Below, one piece after another: positions 38,959 to 47,500 of a DNA stretch of 64,000 nt. The notes beneath the pieces are model-generated. The model made no database searches. It saw nothing but the letters and a program-made list of their open reading frames with translations, and was not told where the DNA came from. Position 1 is the first letter of the stretch; every line of letters begins with the position of its first letter. A program made the translations under genes and the position numbers. The stretch comes from Phyllobacterium zundukense (lineage in GTDB: Bacteria > Pseudomonadota > Alphaproteobacteria > Rhizobiales > Rhizobiaceae): contig NZ_CP104973.1 of the NCBI RefSeq assembly GCF_025452195.1, positions 2,897,001-2,961,000 of the forward strand, in the 5' to 3' direction.

Positions 38959-39254
38959 GAACTACAGATTTTTAACAGTTGAGCGAAACGAGCTTTGGCA
39001 ATAGAAACAAAGGCATATTTCGGGAGGTGAGAAAACTGTTTTCGATCGGGCAACACCATTGTGCGTGGTTCGACGGGGCTCACCATGAGGGTAGTGGGTT
39101 GATTGCAGGGAGCCAGGAGCTGCAACGCTGGTGATTGTCATTGCAATCCACGTGTCCCCCTCATGGTGAGCCCCGTCGAACCACGCACAATGCATTCTGC
39201 CAGCTCGTTCACTCATCCCCTCAATCTATTTGACCAGGGGCAGGAGATCATCGC
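38959..39254. other. Intergenic region with palindromic copy D
   Basis: 296 bp between the transporter and pccA, occupied by palindromic copy D (39058-39191) and the pccA ribosome-binding site (GGGGCAGGAG). No gene recognised. Confidence 0.5.
39058..39191. repeat. Palindromic element, family 2, copy D
   Basis: Perfect 34-bp inverted repeats (39058-39091 and 39158-39191) around a 66-bp centre. Relative to copies A-C both arms carry the same change: GACAAGCTCAC becomes GACGGGGCTCAC on the left, and GTGAGCTTGTC becomes GTGAGCCCCGTC on the right, so pairing is kept. Confidence 0.85.
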
Positions 39255-41267
39255 GTGTTCAAAAAGATACTGATTGCCAACCGTGGCGAGATTGCCTGCC
39301 GGGTCATTAAAACTGCGCGCAGGATGGGGATTGCCACGGTTGCGGTTTATTCCGATGCGGATCGCGATGCTGTGCATGTGGAGATGGCCGACGAGGCAGT
39401 GCATATCGGGCCGGCTGCTGCTGCCGAAAGCTATCTGGTGGCGGACAAGATCATCGCCGCATGCAAGGAGACCGGCGCGGAAGCCGTTCACCCCGGCTAC
39501 GGGTTTCTCTCCGAGCGGGCTTCCTTTTGCGAGGCGCTGGAAGAGCAGGGCATCATCTTCGTCGGGCCGAAGCCCAAGGCGATCATCGCCATGGGCGACA
39601 AGATCGAATCGAAAAAATTCGCCAACGCGGCCAAGGTGAGCACTGTTCCGGGCTTTCTCGACGTCATCACCGACCCGGCCCATGCGGAGCGGATCGCCGG
39701 CGAGATCGGCTACCCGGTGATGATCAAGGCTTCAGCAGGCGGCGGCGGCAAGGGCATGCGCATCGCCTGGAACAAATCGGAAGTGCGCGACGGTTTCGAG
39801 CGTGCGACCTCCGAAGCGCGCAATTCCTTCGGTGATGAGCGGGTTTTCATCGAGAAGTTCATCGTCGACCCGCGCCATATCGAAATTCAGGTGCTGGCCG
39901 ATGCTTTCGGCAACTCCATCTATCTGGGCGAGCGCGAATGTTCGGTACAGCGACGCAACCAGAAGGTGGTGGAGGAAGCGCCGTCACCCTTTCTGGACGA
40001 GGCGACGCGCAAGGCCATGGGCGAGCAGGCGGTGGCGCTGGCCAAGGCGGTGGACTACCAGAGTGCCGGAACGGTGGAGTTCATCGTCGACAAGGACCGC
40101 AATTTCTATTTCCTCGAGATGAATACGCGGCTGCAGGTGGAACACCCGGTGACCGAACTGATCACCGGGATCGATCTGGTCGAGCAGATGATCCGCATTG
40201 CCGCTGGCGAAAAGCTGGCGATCAAGCAGGCCGATGTGAAGCTCAATGGCTGGGCTGTCGAAAGCCGGCTCTACGCGGAAGACCCGTATCGCAACTTCCT
40301 GCCGTCGATCGGACGGCTGACGCGCTATCGCCCGCCGGCGGAGGGGCCGGTGGGCAAGGCGATCATCCGCAACGACACGGGCGTGACCGAGGGCTCGGAA
40401 ATCTCGATGTTCTACGACCCGATGGTCGCCAAGCTCTGCACCTGGGCACCGACGAGGCTCGAAGCCATCGATGCGATGGCGGACGCGCTGGATACGTTCG
40501 TCGTCGACGGTATCGCGCACAACATCCCGTTTCTCGCCGCGCTGATGCAGCACACGCGCTGGCGCGAGGGCAGGCTTTCGACCGCCTTCATCGCCGAGGA
40601 ATTTCCCGATGGGTTCAAGCCGATTTCGCCGTCACCGGACGATCTGGATATATTGGCGGCGGTCGCGCTGGCAGTCGAACTGGTGCGCAAGGAGCGGCTG
40701 GATCGATTGTCGGATCGTTTGCGGCCGCATACGGGCAAGATGCGCACCGAATGGGAAGTGCGGATCAAGGACGATTATGTGCCGATCACGATTGCAAACT
40801 GTGTGGCCAAACCGCCTGTGAAGATCGAGCTTTCAATTCGTGGCGGCGATGTCGTTACCGTTCGCAGCGACTGGCAGCCCGGCGACGCCGTATGGAGCGG
40901 CTATATCGACAAGCGGGCGGTGAAGGCGCAACTGCGCCCGGTGCTCAATGGCATGCGCATCGACTGGAGGGGCATGTCGATCATCGCCCACGCCATGCAG
41001 AAGCACGTGGCGGCGCTGGAAAAGCTGATGCCGGTGAAGATACCGCCGGATACGTCGAAGCTGTTGCTATGCCCGATGCCGGGGCTGATCGTGTCGATCA
41101 ATGTGACAGAGGGGCAGGAGGTCAAGGCGGGGGAAACGCTTGCCATCGTCGAGGCGATGAAGATGGAGAATGTCTTGCGTGCCGACCGCGATCTGACAGT
41201 GTCGGCGATCAACGCCAAGCAGGGCGACAGCCTGGCTGTGGACGCGGTGATCATGGAGTTCATCTAG
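39255..41267 (+). CDS. pccA: Propionyl-CoA carboxylase alpha subunit
   Basis: Biotin carboxylase/biotin carrier subunit; carboxylates its own biotin using ATP and bicarbonate. 670 aa: biotin carboxylase N domain (LIANRGEIACRV), ATP-grasp with KASAGGGGKGMR, biotin carboxylase C domain, a BT linker, and the C-terminal biotinyl domain with lysine in EAMKMEN. GTG start with CAGGAG upstream. Partner pccB is at 5662-7194. The TAG stop overlaps palindromic element copy 4. Confidence 0.95.
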   Translation: MFKKILIANRGEIACRVIKTARRMGIATVAVYSDADRDAVHVEMADEAVHIGPAAAAESYLVADKIIAACKETGAEAVHPGYGFLSERASFCEALEEQGIIFVGPKPKAIIAMGDKIESKKFANAAKVSTVPGFLDVITDPAHAERIAGEIGYPVMIKASAGGGGKGMRIAWNKSEVRDGFERATSEARNSFGDERVFIEKFIVDPRHIEIQVLADAFGNSIYLGERECSVQRRNQKVVEEAPSPFLDEATRKAMGEQAVALAKAVDYQSAGTVEFIVDKDRNFYFLEMNTRLQVEHPVTELITGIDLVEQMIRIAAGEKLAIKQADVKLNGWAVESRLYAEDPYRNFLPSIGRLTRYRPPAEGPVGKAIIRNDTGVTEGSEISMFYDPMVAKLCTWAPTRLEAIDAMADALDTFVVDGIAHNIPFLAALMQHTRWREGRLSTAFIAEEFPDGFKPISPSPDDLDILAAVALAVELVRKERLDRLSDRLRPHTGKMRTEWEVRIKDDYVPITIANCVAKPPVKIELSIRGGDVVTVRSDWQPGDAVWSGYIDKRAVKAQLRPVLNGMRIDWRGMSIIAHAMQKHVAALEKLMPVKIPPDTSKLLLCPMPGLIVSINVTEGQEVKAGETLAIVEAMKMENVLRADRDLTVSAINAKQGDSLAVDAVIMEFI

Positions 41268-41407
41268 AGACCTTTGCCAATCCACCCCGACGGTCATCTG
41301 ATGCGACTTTCTGCGCTTCCGGTGCTCACGGACCAATACGTCCGCTGCCCGCCGGTTCTCGAAAATCACACCAGCTGACCGTCGGGCTGAATTCTCAAAA
41401 GGTCTCT
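41266..41407. repeat. Palindromic element, family 1, copy 4
   Basis: 142 bp with AGAGACCTTT (41266-41275) pairing with AAAGGTCTCT (41398-41407), inner CCCGACGGTCA/TGACCGTCGGG arms and the core TTTCTGCGCTTCCGGTGCTC. The spacing at the centre is changed (ACGGACCAATACGTCCGC), but the palindrome is preserved. It starts inside the pccA stop codon. Confidence 0.8.
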
Positions 41408-41536
41408 GCCGCCATTCACGCTTCTTCTTGCATCTTTTTGCCGTTTCAGGCGCCATTTTCGATCATATTAACAGGTCCTGCCCCTTGCCGATTACCGACC
41501 ATTGAAAGCGCGCAGCAAAACGGTTAGGACACGCTC

Positions 41537-42031
41537 ATGACAATCGCGATCTATGCAGGATCATTTGATCCTATTACCAACGGTCATATGGATGTCCTGC
41601 AGGGGTCGCTCCGGCTTGCGGACAAGGTTTTCGTGGCGATCGGCGTTCACCCGGGCAAAGCCCCGCTGTTTTCGTTCGAAGAACGCGTCAATCTGATCAA
41701 GCGCGTCGCGACTGATGTTTTCGGCAAGGATGGCGAGCGGATCGACGTTGTCGAATTTGATGGTTTGCTGATCGACGCAGCGCGCAAATACGGGGCGTCC
41801 CTGATGGTTCGCGGCTTGCGTGATGGTACCGATCTCGACTATGAGATGCAGATGGCCGGGATGAACGGCAAGATGGCGCCAGAGCTGCAAACGGTATTCC
41901 TGCCGGCCGATCCGGCGGTTCGCACCATTACCGCCACATTGGTTCGCCAGATTGCAGCTATGGGCGGCGACGTCCGGCATTTTGTTCCCGCTCTTGTGGC
42001 CGACGCGCTCAAGACAAAATTCAAATCCTGA
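41537..42031 (+). CDS. coaD: Phosphopantetheine adenylyltransferase
   Basis: Makes dephospho-CoA from 4'-phosphopantetheine and ATP. 164 aa, nucleotidyltransferase fold with [13 protein letters not shown] (T/HxGH signature), [14 protein letters not shown], and the C-terminal [16 protein letters not shown]. First gene of a plus-strand run ending with tgt. Confidence 0.95.
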   Translation: MTIAIYAGSFDPITNGHMDVLQGSLRLADKVFVAIGVHPGKAPLFSFEERVNLIKRVATDVFGKDGERIDVVEFDGLLIDAARKYGASLMVRGLRDGTDLDYEMQMAGMNGKMAPELQTVFLPADPAVRTITATLVRQIAAMGGDVRHFVPALVADALKTKFKS

Positions 42032-42044
42032 TCTGGAGACTTTC

Positions 42045-42623
42045 ATGTCCGTATTCCGCACAGCACTGCTTGTTGCTGCCGTCTCGTCCCTGTCATTCGC
42101 AAGTATAGCGCGTGCGGACGACGCCAATACCATGACGATCAAGCTCAAGGACGGCGACGTCAAGGTCGAGCTGCGTCCCGACCTGGCGCCGAAACATGTC
42201 GAGCAGATCAAGGCGCTCGCCAAGGAAGGCGGCTATAACAATGTCGTCTTCCACCGGGTCATTCCAGGCTTCATGGCACAGACCGGTGATGTCCAGTACG
42301 GCAATACGGAAAAAGGCTTCAATCCGCAGGCTGCAGGCACTGGCGGTTCGACGCGGCCCGATCTGCCCGCAGAGTTCTCGAAGGAACCTTTCGTGCGCGG
42401 AACAGTTGGCATGGCACGTGCCCAGAGTCCAAATTCTGCAAACTCGCAGTTTTTCATAATGTTCACCGAGTACCCCTCGCTGAATGGCCAATATACAGTC
42501 GTTGGCAAGGTCACGAGCGGCATGGATATCGTCGACAAGATCAAGAAGGGCTCGGAGGCAGACAATGGCGCTGTCGAAAACCCCGACAAGATGCTCAAGG
42601 TCACCGTTGGCGCGGGCAAGTAA
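42045..42623 (+). CDS. ppiA: Periplasmic peptidyl-prolyl cis-trans isomerase (cyclophilin)
   Basis: 192 aa. Signal peptide MSVFRTALLVAAVSSLSFAS with cleavage near ARA, then a short bacterial cyclophilin domain: VVFHRVIPGFMAQTGD, GMARAQSPNSANSQFFI. Active-site Arg and Phe of that loop are retained. Lies 13 bp after coaD and 35 bp before a second, cytoplasmic cyclophilin, a tandem duplication. Confidence 0.93.
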   Translation: MSVFRTALLVAAVSSLSFASIARADDANTMTIKLKDGDVKVELRPDLAPKHVEQIKALAKEGGYNNVVFHRVIPGFMAQTGDVQYGNTEKGFNPQAAGTGGSTRPDLPAEFSKEPFVRGTVGMARAQSPNSANSQFFIMFTEYPSLNGQYTVVGKVTSGMDIVDKIKKGSEADNGAVENPDKMLKVTVGAGK

Positions 42624-42658
42624 TCACGCAATTCAATAAAATCAGGAGATTGCCGGAT

Positions 42659-43168
42659 ATGGCTTACAAAGATCCAGAAAACACCATCCTTCTCGAAACC
42701 ACAAAGGGCGATGTCGTTATCGAACTTTATCCGGACCTTGCGCCCGGACATGTGGAGCGTATCAAGGAGCTCGCACGGGAAGGCGCCTATGATGGCGTCG
42801 TCTTTCATCGCGTAATCGATGGCTTCATGGCGCAAACCGGCGATGTCAAATTCGGCAAGCAGGGCGGAAGTTCCTTCAACCCGGGACGCGCCGGAATGGG
42901 TGGCTCGGACAAGCCGGACCTCAAAGCTGAATTCTCCAATGCCAACCATGGCCGCGGCGCTTGCTCGATGGCTCGTTCACAGAGCCCGAATTCTGCCAAT
43001 TCGCAGTTCTTCATCTGCTTTGACGATGCGGCATTCCTCAACCGCCAGTACACGGTATGGGGCCAGGTCATTGAAGGCATGGACAATGTCGACAAGATCA
43101 AGCGCGGCGAGCCGGTGCAGGATCCGGACTCCATCGTTTCCATGCGCGTTGCCGCAGACGCCGAATAA
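42659..43168 (+). CDS. ppiB: Cytoplasmic peptidyl-prolyl cis-trans isomerase (cyclophilin)
   Basis: 169-aa cyclophilin without a signal peptide. VVFHRVIDGFMAQTGDVKFG and CSMARSQSPNSANSQFFICF match the catalytic strands. AGGAGA precedes ATG 42659. Clearly paralogous to the secreted protein just upstream; the pair provides prolyl isomerase activity on both sides of the inner membrane. Confidence 0.94.
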   Translation: MAYKDPENTILLETTKGDVVIELYPDLAPGHVERIKELAREGAYDGVVFHRVIDGFMAQTGDVKFGKQGGSSFNPGRAGMGGSDKPDLKAEFSNANHGRGACSMARSQSPNSANSQFFICFDDAAFLNRQYTVWGQVIEGMDNVDKIKRGEPVQDPDSIVSMRVAADAE

Positions 43169-43180
43169 TATTGATGCACT

Positions 43181-44260
43181 ATGCGAGTTGATCTTTTCGA
43201 TTTCGACCTGCCCGAGGAGAGCATCGCATTGAGACCTGCAGAGCCGCGCGATTCAGCGCGGCTTTTGCTTGTGCGGGCGGACGGTTCCGAGTTCGAGGAC
43301 AGCAGCGTTCGCAATCTCGGTGATTTTCTAAAAGCAGGCGACGCTCTGGTATTCAATGATACCAAAGTGATACCGGCGCAACTTGAAGGCTTTCGTGAGC
43401 GCGAAGGTGTGAAAGCACAAATCGGTGCGACGCTGCACATGCGGACTGGACCCGACCGCTGGAAGGTCTTCCTGCGCCCGGCAAAGCGCATCAAGGCGGG
43501 GGAGCGGATCGACTTCGGCCACGGCAACAATGCCTGCCTGCTTGGATCTTTGCAGGCGACTGTCACTGAGAAAGGCGATGCCGGCGAAGCACTGCTGGTT
43601 TTCGATTTCAGCGGTGCCGATCTGGATCAGGCAATTGCCGCAGTCGGGCACATTCCGCTGCCACCCTACATTGCTTCAAAGCGTGCGGATGATGTTCGTG
43701 ATCGAGAGGACTACCAGACCGTCTACGCCCGGGAAGAAGGTGCCGTTGCCGCGCCCACTGCTGGGCTGCATTTCACACCCGAACTGCTGGATGATCTGAA
43801 GAAATGCGGGATCGAAGAGCATTTCGTTACGCTGCATGTGGGGGCGGGCACCTTTCTTCCCGTCAAGGTCGACGATACCGCCGATCACAAGATGCACGCG
43901 GAGATCGGGACGGTCGATCAACGCACGGCAGATGCCCTCAATGCGGTAAAAGCGCGAGGCGGGAGGATCGTTTCCGTCGGAACGACATCGCTGCGCCTGC
44001 TTGAAAGTGCAACCGGCGAAGACGGCGTTATCAAGCCATGGTCGGGCCCGACGGATATTTTCATTACTCCGGGGTATCGGTTCCGCGCAGTCGATATGCT
44101 GATGACGAATTTTCATCTGCCGCGCTCGACACTGTTCATGCTGGTGTCGGCATTCAGCGGGTTCGAGCGGATGCATGCAGCCTATGAATATGCCATCAAG
44201 AATAACTACCGCTTCTATTCCTATGGCGATGCAAGCCTGTTATGGCGATCCGCATCATGA
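43181..44260 (+). CDS. queA: tRNA preQ1(34) S-adenosylmethionine ribosyltransferase-isomerase
   Basis: Transfers ribose from SAM to preQ1 in tRNA, giving epoxyqueuosine. 359 aa; [21 protein letters not shown] at the N-terminus, [24 protein letters not shown] and [13 protein letters not shown] are signature segments. Its stop overlaps the tgt start (ATGA), so the two queuosine genes are translationally coupled. Confidence 0.96.
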   Translation: MRVDLFDFDLPEESIALRPAEPRDSARLLLVRADGSEFEDSSVRNLGDFLKAGDALVFNDTKVIPAQLEGFREREGVKAQIGATLHMRTGPDRWKVFLRPAKRIKAGERIDFGHGNNACLLGSLQATVTEKGDAGEALLVFDFSGADLDQAIAAVGHIPLPPYIASKRADDVRDREDYQTVYAREEGAVAAPTAGLHFTPELLDDLKKCGIEEHFVTLHVGAGTFLPVKVDDTADHKMHAEIGTVDQRTADALNAVKARGGRIVSVGTTSLRLLESATGEDGVIKPWSGPTDIFITPGYRFRAVDMLMTNFHLPRSTLFMLVSAFSGFERMHAAYEYAIKNNYRFYSYGDASLLWRSAS

Positions 44261-45390
44261 GCGAAAATTTCGAATTCAAACTGACTGCCACGGATGGCAG
44301 AGCGCGACGCGGCGAAATTACAATGCCGCGCGGGACAGTGCGGACGCCGGCCTTCATGCCGGTGGGCACCGGTGGAACAGTCAAGGCCATGTATATGGAC
44401 CAGGTGCGTGACCTTGGTGCCGATATCATCCTCGGTAATACCTACCATCTGATGCTGAGGCCGGGCGCCGAGCGCGTGGCAAAGCTTGGTGGATTGCATG
44501 AATTTGCCCGTTGGCAGCCGCCAATCCTGACGGATTCCGGCGGGTTTCAGGTCATGTCGCTGGCACAATTGCGCAAGCTGACAGAAAGCGGCGTGACGTT
44601 TCGCTCGCATATCGATGGCCGCGCGTATGAGATGACGCCAGAACGCTCGATCGAGATTCAAGGGCTGCTGGATTCAGACATCCAGATGCAGCTCGACGAA
44701 TGCGTGGCCCTGCCATCGACACCGAAAGACATCCAGCGGGCCATGGAATTGTCGCTGCGCTGGGCGGAACGCTGCAAGACCGCCTTTGGCAATCAGCCCG
44801 GCAAAGCCATGTTCGGCATCGTGCAGGGCGGTGATGTCGCCGATCTGCGTATTCGCTCGGCGCAGGCGCTTAAGGGCATGGATCTGAAAGGCTATGCCGT
44901 TGGCGGCCTCGCGGTTGGAGAGCCACAAGACGTCATGCTGGAAATGCTCGACGTCACCTGTCCGGAACTGCCGGATGACAAGCCGCGCTATCTCATGGGC
45001 GTGGGCACGCCTGACGATATCCTGAAATCGGTAGCGCGCGGCATCGATATGTTCGATTGTGTGATGCCAACGCGGGCAGGGCGCCACGGCCTCGCCTTCA
45101 CCAGGCGCGGCAAGGTCAACCTGCGCAATGCACGACATGCGGATGATCCGCGTCCTTTGGACGAGGAATCGTCCTGTCCGGCGGCGCGCGACTACAGCCG
45201 CGCCTATTTGCACCATCTGGTCAAGTCAGGCGAAGCGCTTGGCGCCATGCTTCTGACGTGGAACAATCTTTCCTATTACCAGCAACTGATGCAGGGTATT
45301 CGCGGCGCTATCGAAGCCAGCAATTTCAATGGCTTCACGGAAGAAACGCAAGTCGCATGGGCACAGGGCGATATACCCCTATTTGCGTGA
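44257..45390 (+). CDS. tgt: tRNA-guanine transglycosylase
   Basis: Exchanges guanine-34 for preQ1 in tRNAs with GUN anticodons. 377 aa from ATG 44257, which overlaps the queA stop; ATG 44242 is possible. TIM-barrel enzyme with catalytic Asp in [12 protein letters not shown], Asp nucleophile region [16 protein letters not shown], and zinc ligands in the C-terminal [15 protein letters not shown] region. Confidence 0.96.
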   Translation: MSENFEFKLTATDGRARRGEITMPRGTVRTPAFMPVGTGGTVKAMYMDQVRDLGADIILGNTYHLMLRPGAERVAKLGGLHEFARWQPPILTDSGGFQVMSLAQLRKLTESGVTFRSHIDGRAYEMTPERSIEIQGLLDSDIQMQLDECVALPSTPKDIQRAMELSLRWAERCKTAFGNQPGKAMFGIVQGGDVADLRIRSAQALKGMDLKGYAVGGLAVGEPQDVMLEMLDVTCPELPDDKPRYLMGVGTPDDILKSVARGIDMFDCVMPTRAGRHGLAFTRRGKVNLRNARHADDPRPLDEESSCPAARDYSRAYLHHLVKSGEALGAMLLTWNNLSYYQQLMQGIRGAIEASNFNGFTEETQVAWAQGDIPLFA

Positions 45391-45993
45391 TCACGCTGTA
45401 ACGGGTACCTCTGCCGTTTGAGCATCAGCCGGTTCGAACAGGTTCTTCAACCGGTCGATGGCGGCGATTTGTTCTTCCTTGCTGAGCAGACCCATCTCGA
45501 ACAGTTTCAGACTGCGTAGCCCCTCGATCGTCAAGAATACCATCATTGCCAGCGTAGGATCTTCTGCGTTCTCGCGCATGCGCTGCAGTAGCTGCTTGTT
45601 GTACCGCCGGATTGGCTCAAGAAATCCCGGATCGTTGGCGATGGCCGCAAGAATACCGGAAGGCTCCGGTTCGTTGCAAAGAAACTCCGCCCGATAAACG
45701 GCTATGCACGCCAGAACGACGCTGTTTGGGCCGTGATTTCGGGCCGCCTCTTCCTTGCGCAGTGATTCGTCAAATTCCGAAACGTGCTGTTCAACGAGTG
45801 CTTCCAGCAGTTTGGCCTTGGTCGGAAACGTATAGAGCAATCCCCCTTTTGAAAGACCCGCTCGCCGCGCCACGGCATCGAGTGACAGGTGCACAGGCCC
45901 GACTTCCTTGGCGATTTCGGCCGCCGCTTGCAGGATCTTGTCTTTCGTAGATAGGGTATCACTCGCCATTCCAACACTTTCGATGTAGGGCAT
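45391..45993 (-). CDS. TetR/AcrR family regulator of the adjacent RND pump
   Basis: 200 aa. N-terminal helix-turn-helix (KDKILQAAAEIAKE...SLDAVARRAGLSKGGLLYTFPTKAKLLEALV), and a TetR C-terminal ligand domain. Divergent from the adaptor/permease operon; a 16-bp palindrome lies 20 bp upstream of its start, so autorepression and repression of the pump are likely. Stop adjoins the tgt stop. M9 at 45969 is an alternative start. Confidence 0.9.
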   Translation of the reverse strand: MPYIESVGMASDTLSTKDKILQAAAEIAKEVGPVHLSLDAVARRAGLSKGGLLYTFPTKAKLLEALVEQHVSEFDESLRKEEAARNHGPNSVVLACIAVYRAEFLCNEPEPSGILAAIANDPGFLEPIRRYNKQLLQRMRENAEDPTLAMMVFLTIEGLRSLKLFEMGLLSKEEQIAAIDRLKNLFEPADAQTAEVPVTA

Positions 45994-46005
45994 TTATCGC
46001 CCGTA

Positions 46006-46034
46006 TTGACATTACCGTCCGGACGGTACAGTAC
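46006..46034 (+). promoter_or_regulatory. Pump promoter with TetR operator palindrome
   Basis: TTGACA at 46006-46011 is a good -35 box. TACCGTCCGGACGGTA (46013-46028) is a perfect 16-bp palindrome immediately downstream, and TACAGT (46027-46032) is a possible -10 at short spacing. A repressor on this palindrome would occlude the promoter. Position between divergent regulator and pump genes supports the call. Confidence 0.72.
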
Positions 46035-46126
46035 ATTGCGCGTGGTCATCAAGTCCACACGATTCAAATTCATATGACAGGCTGGCAGACTTTTGCTGGC
46101 CATTGTTTTGTTGGAGCCGCCTTTCC

Positions 46127-47500
46127 ATGATTAAGCGCTACATTGCACCCCTGATCGTTCTAATCCTGGTCGCCGTGATCAGTGGATTGGTGTGGACAAA
46201 GGCTCCGGAGTTCAAGGGTTACGTATTGCCCACGGCAATCGGCATCCTGGTCTTCGTTGGATTGATCTGGGCGTTGTTCCCCAAGATCAAGCGCTACATG
46301 ATGCCTGCGATCATTCTAATTCTTGTCGTAGCAGTTGCCGGCGGCCTGGTCTGGTTCAATTTCTTCAGAGATTCGATGATCAAGCAGTTCTTTGCGACCA
46401 TGCAGCAGCCAGCTGCGCCGGTCTCGACCTATACGGTCAAGCCGGGTGAATGGATGCCTGAGATCGAAGCGATCGGTACGGTAAGCGCGATCCAGGGTGT
46501 CGAGCTCTCCGTCGAAGTTGCCGGTATCGTCAAGGACATCCCGTTCAAAGCCAACCAGACAGTCGAGAAGGACGCACCGCTGCTGCAGCTCGACGATGCG
46601 ATCGAGAAAGCCGATATTGTTGCGGCCCGGGCACAAGATGTACTGATGGATCAGACTCTGGCGCGTGCCCGCACGCTCAATACCCGAGGTGTTGGTGCTG
46701 TGTCTGCCGTCGACGAGGCGCAATCTGCATCGCTGGCCAAGAAGGCCGAGATTGCCAAATTGCAGGCCGTTATGGATCAGAAGCTGTTGAAGGCGCCTTT
46801 CAAGGGCACAGTCGGCATCCCGCGCATTGAACTCGGGCAATATCTGCCAATCGGCACGGTGGTCGTTTCCTTGCAGGATCTCACGACGATGCGCGTGGAC
46901 TTTACAGTGAATGAGCAGGTCCTCAGCCAGATCAAGATCGGTCAGCCGATCAGACTTGGCCTGACGGATAGTGACATCAATTATGACGGCAAGATCACGG
47001 CGATCGAACCCAGAATCGATCCGGCCACAAGGCTTGTTTCGGTGCGTGCCCAGGTCGACAATTCCGAAGGAGAATTGCGCCCAGGTCAGTTTTCCCAGGT
47101 CCGGGTGACGCTGCCGAAGGAAGAAAATGTTTTCACACTGCCGCAGACGGCGCTCGTTTCGAGCCTCTATGGCGATTACGTGTACGTCGTTCGTCCTGCT
47201 CCGGATGAAACCAAGCCGGCAGATCCAGCAAAACCTGCGGATGCGCCAAAGCCTGCCGACGAGACCGCGTCAACACAACCAGCTTCTGCTGAGAAAAAAG
47301 AAGAAAAGCTCATCGTCACGCAGGTTTTCGTCAGACCAGGACGTCGCTCCGGCCTTGTCGTCGAAATAACCAAAGGTCTCAAAGAGGGCGACGTTGTCGT
47401 TACGGCGGGCCAGAATCGTTTGAGCCCTGGTGCAGCGGTCAAGATCGCCAATGATGTGAACCCCGCCAGCAAAACAGAATCAGGACTGCCAACAAAATGA
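46127..47500 (+). CDS. RND efflux periplasmic adaptor with duplicated N-terminal membrane segment
   Basis: 457-aa HlyD/AcrA-type membrane fusion protein linking the RND pump to an outer-membrane channel. Barrel-sandwich and beta-barrel domains follow (AIGTVSAIQGVELSVEVAGIV, LLKAPFKGTVG). Unusual N-terminus: MIKRYIAPLIVLILVAVISG recurs at about residues 52-74 as KIKRYMMPAIILILVVAVAG, with a third hydrophobic stretch between, giving about three helices instead of one. A Pro/Ala/Lys-rich insert lies near residues 355-395. ATGA overlap with the permease. Confidence 0.9.
   Translation: MIKRYIAPLIVLILVAVISGLVWTKAPEFKGYVLPTAIGILVFVGLIWALFPKIKRYMMPAIILILVVAVAGGLVWFNFFRDSMIKQFFATMQQPAAPVSTYTVKPGEWMPEIEAIGTVSAIQGVELSVEVAGIVKDIPFKANQTVEKDAPLLQLDDAIEKADIVAARAQDVLMDQTLARARTLNTRGVGAVSAVDEAQSASLAKKAEIAKLQAVMDQKLLKAPFKGTVGIPRIELGQYLPIGTVVVSLQDLTTMRVDFTVNEQVLSQIKIGQPIRLGLTDSDINYDGKITAIEPRIDPATRLVSVRAQVDNSEGELRPGQFSQVRVTLPKEENVFTLPQTALVSSLYGDYVYVVRPAPDETKPADPAKPADAPKPADETASTQPASAEKKEEKLIVTQVFVRPGRRSGLVVEITKGLKEGDVVVTAGQNRLSPGAAVKIANDVNPASKTESGLPTK

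Noticed and set aside
39938-41527. 529-codon frame overlapping pccA on the same strand
   Set aside because: Alternative frame of pccA with low-complexity Gly/Arg composition; the pccA frame has all biotin-carboxylase motifs.
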